A DNA stretch of 64,000 nucleotides from Allolobophora icterica (lineage: Eukaryota; Annelida; Clitellata; Crassiclitellata; Lumbricidae): positions 72,890,279 through 72,954,278 of the forward strand of contig OY744604.1 of the NCBI GenBank assembly GCA_963556255.1. Direction: 5' to 3'. The position numbers were made by a program, and so were the translations under genes. This document shows positions 51,286-58,055 of this stretch, piece after piece. Within the stretch, counting starts at the first letter, position 1; each line of letters starts with the position of its first letter. The notes beneath the pieces were generated by a model that had not been told where the DNA came from, ran no database searches, and was given only the letters and a program-made list of their open reading frames with translations.

Positions 51286-51779
51286 TTTTTTTGTCCGATG
51301 TAGAGACCCGATCCTTTACACATTGGGCAACAGCCACCATGAGTCTCCCGCCCGAGATATAAACCAGTCCCGCGGACCTGGGCCTCGAGTGCGCGATTGT
51401 GACGCTCCGCCTCCGCCTGTGCGGCGTCGTTGGCCTGTTTTTTGTGCACGGCCTCAGTCACCCCAGCGGCAATACCACCCGCCGCGGACAAACCGCCGAA
51501 AATCGCCGGAAGGAGAGCCAGTAGCGGAAGAAAGCCGCCCATTTTTGTCATCTTTTTCAGTTGCGTTTTGGTGAATCTCAGCTCCATACCAACGCCTTCC
51601 GAAATCTTCTTCACTATTCGGGCGGCTTGAACTTTTGTGAGCGCGAGCTTATCGTTTCCGCGAAGCTGGCCATGAGTGAGCCGGATCGTGGCGCCAGTGC
51701 CGGCACGCGCAGCTTTAGCCAATGTTTGCTTTTGCCCTTCGGTCAGTGAAAGGCCGAACGCAACGTATTCAGTTTTCAT
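51282..51779 (-). CDS. pX-like hydrophobic minor virion protein, 165 aa
   Basis: ATG start. N-terminal half has repeated basic motifs of the form xLTxxQxxKLxxA and RLTHGQLRGNDKLALTKVQA, then LRFTKTQLKKM; next a hydrophobic GGFLPLLALLPAIFGGLSAAGGIAAG segment (about 90-115, written here in part), a charged helix, and a C-terminal GLYLG...CCPMCKGSGLYIG with a possible zinc knuckle. Similar proteins with TLRLSKxxLKGN and GGFLPLL motifs occur in other Polintons and adintoviruses, where they are compared with adenovirus core or membrane-lytic proteins. Its stop follows the slippery heptamer, so it may also be the N-terminal part of a pX-protease fusion. Confidence 0.75.
   Translation of the reverse strand: MKTEYVAFGLSLTEGQKQTLAKAARAGTGATIRLTHGQLRGNDKLALTKVQAARIVKKISEGVGMELRFTKTQLKKMTKMGGFLPLLALLPAIFGGLSAAGGIAAGVTEAVHKKQANDAAQAEAERHNRALEAQVRGTGLYLGRETHGGCCPMCKGSGLYIGQKN
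51285..51291 (-). promoter_or_regulatory. Candidate -1 frameshift slippery heptamer A_AAA_AAC
   Basis: In the frame of the pX-like gene the codons read CAA AAA AAC TAA. The heptamer is the classical retroviral type and ends exactly at the stop codon. After slippage the next codon is CTA in the protease frame. Confidence 0.7.
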
Positions 51780-51836
51780 TTTTGGAAAAAATATATCTAA
51801 AAGAGGGCCTTGTATCTAAATGTGAAAAACCGATTT

Positions 51837-52461
51837 CTAGTAGACGACGTTGAATTTGCTGCCATCCGATTCAAAATTCAGGAGTCGGTCGCTGATCAGG
51901 ACGGCATATGCCGTCGTATTATTTGGTACCCCTTCGTTAAAGTCCACCTTGATTTGTATGTCCTGTACAGAGGTTTTAAGTCGTTCAGATTGCCTCCGCA
52001 CGTCCAGAACGAAGATCGGAAACAAATCTACAAATTCGATTGGTGTCAGTTGGCATGACGATTCACGCGCGTCTATGCCGCAATATTCTTCCTTGAAGTC
52101 ACGTAGGGCCTTGTAAGCGCGAGAAGTTGTCCTCTTGGTGAAGTCGAGATTCATGTCAACAACCGGGTAGCGATCGCTGTTGAGCATAGCGAAAATGTTG
52201 CGAACCTGCACATGGTCAAACAGTGCCGGATTCTGGCCTTGATGTGCATTCTTTCCAGTTTGAAAAGCAACAAGAATCCAGCGTGGCTTTTCCGTGCCCG
52301 ACTTAACACTCAAACGCCAGGAAAAAGTCGTCGCTCGTGGCACCGCAATGTTGTCGCATTGCATGGCGCGGAATGCTACAGGTACCTTAACCTTGGCTTC
52401 AATCTGCTTCATTAGCATGCTTTTATACTCCAAAGCGGGTATTATATGCGGAGAGTTTAGT
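51837..52461 (-). CDS. Major capsid protein, C-terminal part (second jelly roll)
   Basis: An open frame of about 200 residues with no ATG at its natural start; upstream it stays open only to a TGA near 52,461. Conserved phrases: VPVAFRAMQCDN, TFSWRLSVKSGTEKPRWIL, NPALFDHVQVRN, DRYPVVDMNLDF, DLFPIFVLDVRRQSERLKTS and a C-terminal AYAVLISDRLLNFESDG. These are the second half of the hexon-like double-jelly-roll capsid protein of Polintons. It continues the protein of the 52,423-53,121 frame after a +1 change of frame. Confidence 0.85.
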
Positions 52462-53121
52462 CAGCGTGATCTGGCCATTGACCGCAGCGGCTTCCTTGAA
52501 GATCGCGTCTGCATCCCCCTGCCGGCTCAGCAGTAAGGAGTGTTTAATCCCGTATACGACCTTGTGATAATCATCGCAAAAGCCGAATAGATGTCTTAAG
52601 GGAACGATGAATGAAAACGTTCCAATAGGGACGGGTTTTCCAATGATCATCAGTCGACGGGCCTCGAAGCCGATATTCGCGGTCGCCGCCGCCGCACTCG
52701 TGTCCTTCTGCCAACACATGTTTAAACCTTCAGCTCTGGAGAAGTCGTCGCCGTAAACCAGCATGCCTTTCATCGTCGTGGCTTGCCCAGGCGACATCAC
52801 ATTCTCTATCTCGGTGTTGTTAGCCAAGTATCGAATCTGAGAAAACATGTACGGGATGGCGTTGTTGATGAATGACACCAACGTGTCTGCGATGTAAGCG
52901 GCGCCTGTTGTTATAATCCTGCCCTCCACAAGAAGGTAACTCTTGGAAGGTTGCGTGAAAATGTCTTGGTTCTGGATGTCGATCTGTATGGCCTGGCCAT
53001 TGTTAATAGCTGCGGGATTTTGTGATTCATACTCGCGGTATTCAAACGATTCAATGCTATTGTCATCGGGCACCGCCGAAGCGATGTCCAACATTTCACT
53101 CGGCACGTCAAATGCCGCCAT
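52423..53121 (-). CDS. Major capsid protein, N-terminal part (first jelly roll)
   Basis: ATG at 53,121, 232 residues to a TAA at 52,423. Phrases characteristic of the Polinton major capsid protein: YLLVEGRIITTG, LVSFINNAIPYMFSQIRYLA, NVMSPGQATTMKGML, PIGTFSFIVPLRHLFGFCDD, VVYGIKHSLLLSR. The protein stops prematurely where homologues continue; the rest is encoded in the +1 frame (51,837-52,461). The switch must lie between about 52,430 and 52,461. Causes may be a one-base indel in this copy, an assembly error, or a programmed +1 shift. Confidence 0.88.
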   Translation of the reverse strand: MAAFDVPSEMLDIASAVPDDNSIESFEYREYESQNPAAINNGQAIQIDIQNQDIFTQPSKSYLLVEGRIITTGAAYIADTLVSFINNAIPYMFSQIRYLANNTEIENVMSPGQATTMKGMLVYGDDFSRAEGLNMCWQKDTSAAAATANIGFEARRLMIIGKPVPIGTFSFIVPLRHLFGFCDDYHKVVYGIKHSLLLSRQGDADAIFKEAAAVNGQITLTKLSAYNTRFGV

Positions 53122-53233
53122 TATTATAGCTAAAAAAGTTCAAGCTTCAATTATTAATCATGTTGCAAATTAATTTCATATGTGGTGGGTTAAACATTTT
53201 TTTTCCGTTTTGTGAATTAGTCGGAATTTTCTT

Positions 53234-53692
53234 TCATTTTGCAAGAAACAGACCCCTACCACAACGACTCGGCTTTATAGTTTTGAAACCGGATCCAGCA
53301 ATGCGGCTGTTTATGTCGGCCATTGTCGGAACAACGGGTGGCGGACTCACAGCCAGTTGTTTTAAGTATTCAATGCTCTTGTCGCTGAGCGCCTTCTCCA
53401 AAGGTGCGGGAACAACAGGCGCGGCAGATGAATTTTCATTTCGTAAATGAGCTTCATTTACGGCCGCAGCGCGTCTCGCTTTCACGGCATCAACAATTTG
53501 CCTGACGGCAGATGCTGTTGTGGCGCCGGCTTTCGCGACATTACCAACCGCCTTGGCAACGTTTGTGATTGTGCCTCTATTCGCCGAAATGAAGGAGCCC
53601 GCACGGCCAAGGAAACCCGCGATTTTGGGTATCCAGTCGAAAAGTCCACCACCCACGACACGACGCCGCTTTTTAATTCCAAGAACAAACAT
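53234..53692 (-). CDS. pVI-like amphipathic membrane-lytic protein
   Basis: 152 residues from ATG at 53,692 (MFVLGIKKRRR); the frame is open ten codons further to GTG. After KKRRRVVGGG there is an amphipathic helix (LFDWIPKIAGFLGRAGSFIS) like the lytic N-terminus of adenovirus protein VI, then Ala-rich helices (VAKAVGNVAKAGATTASAVR) and a Pro-rich linker. Two glycine motifs resemble adenain sites: VVGG/G near residue 15 and IAGS/G close to the C-terminus, matching the consensus (M/I/L)xGx-G. The C-terminus is basic. Likely released by the protease to breach the endosome; inferred. Confidence 0.65.
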   Translation of the reverse strand: MFVLGIKKRRRVVGGGLFDWIPKIAGFLGRAGSFISANRGTITNVAKAVGNVAKAGATTASAVRQIVDAVKARRAAAVNEAHLRNENSSAAPVVPAPLEKALSDKSIEYLKQLAVSPPPVVPTMADINSRIAGSGFKTIKPSRCGRGLFLAK

Positions 53693-53714
53693 GAGAATAT
53701 TTAAGTGTGAAAAT

Positions 53715-54518
53715 CTACGCACTGCGGATGTGAAACCTTATAGTTACTGTCTCACCGCGGAGGTTTAATTGTTCACCATTCTGGTCGGTCAGCCACACAC
53801 GAATGCCCTGTACGTTGCCAGCCGGTGCAACTGGTAGGTACACCAGATTTTTCGGAGACTCGATTACCTTGTAGCCGGGCGACACATCCGGGAAAAAACT
53901 GTAGATTACTGGCAGCTGGCTACCATTTCGATACGATCCAGAGATAATATCACAATTTACCAGAATTGTGTCCACCCGGAGAATATCGACTGGATTTTCT
54001 CCCTCTTTATAACCAAGACTAAGCGTCTGAGGGTTAAAACCGAGCGTTTGCCTGATGGTAGATGCGGCCATATCTACCTTAAAACGGGCCTTCGTTATCT
54101 TTACGAAGGCGCGAAGGGTAGATGCGTTAGCTCCTACAGTAATAGGAGAATCAAAGCTGAGTTGAGCAACACCTGGCGGCGGCGGATTTTGCATTTCTAA
54201 CTGCCGGCTGATTTCATAATTAATCTGTGCGATCTCGTAGCTTCCGTCGGGTAAAATGATCGTCTTCCAGGTCTGTCCATTGGTGGAGCTGTAGACGAAC
54301 TTGTTATTTGAACTGTCAATGTTCGGAATCGAATTATAGGTTTCAAGATTGACCAAAGCAAGCTCAAAGCGTCTTTTTGGATCCAGGTACAGCGGTGGTG
54401 AGAAAGCCGTGGTCCACCCTGTAGTATCTGAGGAAACAACTATACTAAAATTCTCCTTAGGCTGCAATAGTTCTCGAATTTCTTCGAGTAGTTTCTCCGA
54501 GCGTTCCATCTGAGCCAT
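53715..54518 (-). CDS. Penton-like minor capsid protein
   Basis: 267 residues from an ATG. A single-jelly-roll vertex protein of the Polinton minor capsid family. Conserved features: an N-terminal helix, FELALVNLETYNSIPNID, DGSYEIAQINYEI, QTLGFNPQ, VDILRVDTILVNCDIISGSY, NGSQLPVIYSFFPDVSPGYK and a C-terminal IRVWLTDQNGEQLNLRGETV. Length is usual for the family and no break is seen. It lies directly upstream of the pVI-like gene in the capsid gene block. Confidence 0.88.
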   Translation of the reverse strand: MAQMERSEKLLEEIRELLQPKENFSIVVSSDTTGWTTAFSPPLYLDPKRRFELALVNLETYNSIPNIDSSNNKFVYSSTNGQTWKTIILPDGSYEIAQINYEISRQLEMQNPPPPGVAQLSFDSPITVGANASTLRAFVKITKARFKVDMAASTIRQTLGFNPQTLSLGYKEGENPVDILRVDTILVNCDIISGSYRNGSQLPVIYSFFPDVSPGYKVIESPKNLVYLPVAPAGNVQGIRVWLTDQNGEQLNLRGETVTIRFHIRSA

Positions 54519-54536
54519 GAATTTTGTTTTCTATTT

Positions 54537-55640
54537 CTATTTTATGAGCATGTTTCTATTCAATTCGAGTGCCAGCTCTTTGGAGATCGCACCGGAACGC
54601 AGTAACTCATCAAGAATGGCGGAGATTTCGTTGCCGAGACCTGTGTTTCCCGCGGCCCTAGAGGCCACCAAAAGCTGCAACCTCTCTACCAGGGCGTTTG
54701 GGTCGTTATAAAATTGCACCGCGCCGCCACGAATCAGTTGGAACTTTTTACTTTTCCGGCCATGAATAGGCAGACCAGACATCTGTACGAGCTTTTTGAA
54801 AGTTTCAATTGCCTGAGGCGAATATTGCTTAGTCTTAACGAAGCGTTTCGTTAACAGGCTGAACAACGACTCATCGGCCGGAGATTCGAGAACGAGGTTC
54901 CCACCTTTAAACACTCTTAGTCTACCAGCAGACAGCGCGACGGGGTCGACGGAGAGCTCACCCAAGGCGTTACCTTGTAATTTCAGAGGAACGGTTGGAA
55001 CACTGAAACCCTTTCCCTTTTTGATGAGGGTGTGGCCCTCTATCAGTGTATCGATTCGCTTTTTATATTCCCTTAGGGCTTCGATATCTGCAGTCACCGC
55101 ATCTACCTTTTCTTCGTCTTTTTGCTTTTTAGCCAGCTTTTTCTCTTTGCCCAGGGTGTGGCGATTATAGTGATTGACCTCACCGATTATCTTTTCAGCA
55201 CCTGCCTTGTCGGCTAAATCGAGCTCGCTCGGAGGTCTGAAACCGTGCCTTATGATTGCCTCGACGTTGAGATATTTGTTTGGATCGACTAACAATGCGT
55301 GGGGGATACGGGTGGCTGGAAGCGCTGGAAGGGCTGGAGCAGCTAATGTTCCTGCTGAATCACCGAACAACGCCGCTATCGGGTTAAAATTAGCAGACTC
55401 TGAAATCTGCGCCGGCAAATCCTGTAAAGCGCTGGTAACTTTCTGCAACTCCTTAGACGTAGCCACCTGGGATTCAGCCGTGGCTGTAGCTATTGGTTTG
55501 AAAAGCTTTGCCGCATCGTACTGAAGGTTTGCCTCTCCGAGTTTCTCGTCCACGAAACGCTGTCTCAATCGATTTCTCCGAGCTAAATAATCCTGAGTCA
55601 ACGCGTCTCGCTCCTGTTTAGACGAAACTTTTGTCCACAT
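54537..55640 (-). CDS. Polinton coiled-coil structural protein, 367 aa
   Basis: ATG start (MWTKVSSKQERDAL). Helical, charged N-terminal region with RNRLRQRFVDEK and a coiled coil (KEKKLAKKQKDEEKV..ALREYKKRIDTLIEG, about 165-205), Ala/Pro linker (LAAPALPALPATRIPHALLV), and a conserved-looking C-terminal block: SLFSLLTKRFVKTKQYSP, HGRKSKKFQLIRGG, LDELLRSGAISKELALELNR. Comparable proteins occur next to the penton in other Polintons; biochemical role unknown. It may be a core or scaffolding protein. Confidence 0.7.
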   Translation of the reverse strand: MWTKVSSKQERDALTQDYLARRNRLRQRFVDEKLGEANLQYDAAKLFKPIATATAESQVATSKELQKVTSALQDLPAQISESANFNPIAALFGDSAGTLAAPALPALPATRIPHALLVDPNKYLNVEAIIRHGFRPPSELDLADKAGAEKIIGEVNHYNRHTLGKEKKLAKKQKDEEKVDAVTADIEALREYKKRIDTLIEGHTLIKKGKGFSVPTVPLKLQGNALGELSVDPVALSAGRLRVFKGGNLVLESPADESLFSLLTKRFVKTKQYSPQAIETFKKLVQMSGLPIHGRKSKKFQLIRGGAVQFYNDPNALVERLQLLVASRAAGNTGLGNEISAILDELLRSGAISKELALELNRNMLIK

Positions 55641-55680
55641 CGTCTTTGTATGTCGACTATATCTTGCCTATATCATGTCT

Positions 55681-56367
55681 TTAAATACTTGCCTTGGGCT
55701 TATAGAAGCGATCGAACCCGCAACGATATTTTCCGTCGTACACCTTGGACGTCAAATCTATGACTGCGAATCCATATGGCTGGGCAGCACACTCGCTGAA
55801 GAACATACGGAACTCATCGAAAGACATGTCGCCGCCCACAAACGTATCGTGAATGGCTCGCAAATTTTTGCTGTCTTGGTTGAAGAGGACGATAAGATTA
55901 GCATTGTCACGGATCGCTTGCTTCGGAATTCGAAAATAATTCTGCGTTAAGTAGAAGCAGTCCGCGCCACCGTGTCGGCCCATAGTGAAATACCTTTCGA
56001 TGGGCGACTGTTTTTCAAGCATGACGTCATCGAACACTAGAAGGCTTCTGGCATTCTTATTTAATGATTCAACTGGAACTATTTCATCTGAGCAAGAGTG
56101 AAAGGAAGCCACTTCCTTCCCGGCAACTTTTTCCAACTCTGTAACCCAGTCCCGGAGGAACTGATATTTTTCCTGTCCCAGAGACTTCGAGTATAGATAC
56201 AGCCGATCAAAACGCAGGTACCCCTTCTTCAACAGAAGGTTAAGCAGTAGGTTTGTTTTCCCACATCCGCTAGGCCCGCAGATTATACACCGTATGCTGG
56301 ATGGCAACAACCAATGGTGGTGTTTTTTCCCATCGTCGGCTTCGAGATCGAAATTTGTTATTTCCAT
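55681..56367 (-). CDS. Genome-packaging ATPase (FtsK/HerA, A32-like)
   Basis: 228 residues from ATG at 56,367 (MEITNFDLEADDG). Walker A GPSGCGKT at 31-38, Walker B LLVFDD at 109-114, and downstream FYLTQNYFRIP with the sensor-like Gln-Asn, then DNANLIVLFNQD. This is the compact packaging ATPase of Polintons and related viruses, which pumps DNA into capsids. The open frame extends 49 codons upstream, but that part would overlap the divergent PLA2 gene; the inner ATG gives the family's usual length. Confidence 0.9.
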   Translation of the reverse strand: MEITNFDLEADDGKKHHHWLLPSSIRCIICGPSGCGKTNLLLNLLLKKGYLRFDRLYLYSKSLGQEKYQFLRDWVTELEKVAGKEVASFHSCSDEIVPVESLNKNARSLLVFDDVMLEKQSPIERYFTMGRHGGADCFYLTQNYFRIPKQAIRDNANLIVLFNQDSKNLRAIHDTFVGGDMSFDEFRMFFSECAAQPYGFAVIDLTSKVYDGKYRCGFDRFYKPKASI

Positions 56368-56405
56368 ATAGAGACAACGAGTTATGATTGTATTCAACGA
56401 AAACA
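56368..56405. promoter_or_regulatory. 38-bp divergent intergenic region
   Basis: The ATPase ATG (56,367, minus) and PLA2 ATG (56,406, plus) are only 38 bp apart, so transcription of the two arms must start here or within the opposing genes. No clear TATA box is seen. Confidence 0.5.
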
Positions 56406-56978
56406 ATGTATTGCCTACGATGTAAGAAACATACTGAGACTTCAAATGAAACAATTGTCGAGTTACGAAACGGTCGGCCAGCCAAGAAGGGAACCTGTGC
56501 CTTCTGCGGTGCAAAGAAGAGCCAAATTTTGCCTTCTAAAGTGCGGAAGCATAAGTCTCGTGAGACTTATGGAGGCTCGCTACTGAATAGGGCCCTCAAC
56601 GCTCTACCTCTACCAGAAATGCATATGAGCCTTCCATCCGGTATGTCTTCGGAAGATAATCCGGGAGGTTCTTTTCAGAATACAGGAAAGTACTCTTACT
56701 GTGGGCCATTCACAAAACTCGACAAACGGCTGTCACAGCGATATCACGGTGTTAATCAGCTCGACCGTGCGTGCCTCCACCACGATGTAGCTTACGCAGT
56801 TCATAAAGATACCCCGGGGCGTAATCACGCAGATGACATCCTCGCCGCAGCCGCGTCGAAGATCGCACTCACCGATGAAACTCCGGATTATGAGAAGAAG
56901 GATGCCCGGCTCGTATCGGCCATTATGTCAGCGAAGTCGAGGCTAGGGATGGGTGTCAGAACGAAGGGCCATAAATGA
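56406..56978 (+). CDS. Zinc-ribbon and viral-type phospholipase A2 protein
   Basis: 190 residues from the inner ATG at 56,406. The N-terminus has a zinc ribbon, C3xxC6 and C31xxC34 (YCLRCKKHT; GTCAFCGAKK), of the DUF5679 type. The second half matches the parvovirus VP1-type PLA2: YCGPFTKLD (calcium loop, about 98-106), then NQLDRACLHHDVAY with the HD catalytic pair H126-D127 and Y130, then HADDILAAA supplying the second Asp. Such domains hydrolyse membrane phospholipid so particles can leave the endosome. The pairing with a zinc ribbon is seen in some adintovirus-like elements. It begins the rightward pair with integrase. Confidence 0.8.
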   Translation: MYCLRCKKHTETSNETIVELRNGRPAKKGTCAFCGAKKSQILPSKVRKHKSRETYGGSLLNRALNALPLPEMHMSLPSGMSSEDNPGGSFQNTGKYSYCGPFTKLDKRLSQRYHGVNQLDRACLHHDVAYAVHKDTPGRNHADDILAAAASKIALTDETPDYEKKDARLVSAIMSAKSRLGMGVRTKGHK

Positions 56979-57041
56979 GTTTCATTTATGAAAATCATTT
57001 GTGTATGTGTTTACCTGTTTGTAATATATAGTATTACTGAA

Positions 57042-58055
57042 ATGTCTAAGCACCTTTCAGCCGTCTATTACAGCCCTAGAGGTTACTGGCGAGGTAAGGC
57101 TGCGGTGAAAAAGCTAGCCGTAGCCGCCAAAGTTTCCGAGGCCGAGGCTCGCGATTGGCTGAAGAAACAAGCGGTGTGGCAAATTTATCTTCCCGTTCCA
57201 CGCCGCATACCGCGTCCAAAGTTCGATGAAAATCGACCAAACGCCGTACACCAAGCCGATCTCTTGTTTTTACCTCACGATAAAGTAGGTCGAAAGACTT
57301 ATAAATACGCTCTCACTGTTGTTGATGTTGCCTCACGATACAAAGAAGCTGAACCGTTGATAAACAAAAGTGCGACCGAAGTCGCCGCCGCTTTAAGCCG
57401 GATCTATAAGCGGGGCCCTCTAACTTGGCCTCGACTTTTTCAGGTCGATCCTGGACGGGAATTTATGGGTGATTTTACGCCGTTGCTGACGAAGCACGAC
57501 GTTCTTGTAAGACGCGGACAGGCCGGAAATCATCGTCAACAGGGCATCGTTGAACGCTTTAACCGTACTCTAGCTGAGCGACTTTTCGGTGCCCAGTACG
57601 CTCAGGAATTGCTCCTGGATGCAAGGGGGTCATCCGAACGGTCAGTGGAATGGGTTCGACGATTGCCCGAAGTTGTAGCTGCACTAAACGATGAGCCGAC
57701 GCGCTTGCTCGACATGAAGCCGGTTGAAGCGATGAAAGCTGCTAAAGTGATACAGAAGCCCTCTCATTCACAAATGAAAACTCGTTTGTGGGGAATGGAT
57801 GAGCCTATTCTCGGACACGACGTTCTCGTCCGATATTTGTACGCTCCCGGCGAGCTCGAAGGTGGAAGCAAACGTGCCACCGATCCTAACTGGTCGCTCA
57901 CCATCCACGCTATTTTGGATGTTGTTCGGCAGGCTGACCAACCGGCTTTATACCATCTAGTTGATGGGCCTGACCGCGGGTTTGTACGTGAAGAGCTACT
58001 TCTGGTTCCTATGGGCACTGAGTTACCCCCCGATAGAATACTCAACCGTCGTTGA
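57042..58055 (+). CDS. Retroviral-type integrase
   Basis: 337 residues from ATG at 57,042 (MSKHLSAVYYSPRG); the frame opens earlier at 56,988 but that leader is hydrophobic and unlike the family. Core catalytic residues D73 (HQADLLFL), D136 (FQVDPGREF) and E171 (QQGIVERFNRTL), the DDE triad of rve-type integrases. The C-terminal part (GHDVLVRYL...YHLVDGPDRGFVREELLLV) resembles an SH3/chromodomain-like tail. It inserts element DNA with a short target duplication. Intact, so integration could be functional. Its 3' end overlaps that of PolB by 14 bp (convergent). Confidence 0.93.
   Translation: MSKHLSAVYYSPRGYWRGKAAVKKLAVAAKVSEAEARDWLKKQAVWQIYLPVPRRIPRPKFDENRPNAVHQADLLFLPHDKVGRKTYKYALTVVDVASRYKEAEPLINKSATEVAAALSRIYKRGPLTWPRLFQVDPGREFMGDFTPLLTKHDVLVRRGQAGNHRQQGIVERFNRTLAERLFGAQYAQELLLDARGSSERSVEWVRRLPEVVAALNDEPTRLLDMKPVEAMKAAKVIQKPSHSQMKTRLWGMDEPILGHDVLVRYLYAPGELEGGSKRATDPNWSLTIHAILDVVRQADQPALYHLVDGPDRGFVREELLLVPMGTELPPDRILNRR

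Noticed and set aside
51837..53121. Two independent capsid genes
   Set aside because: The two frames carry consecutive halves of one known protein family and the second lacks an ATG at its natural start.
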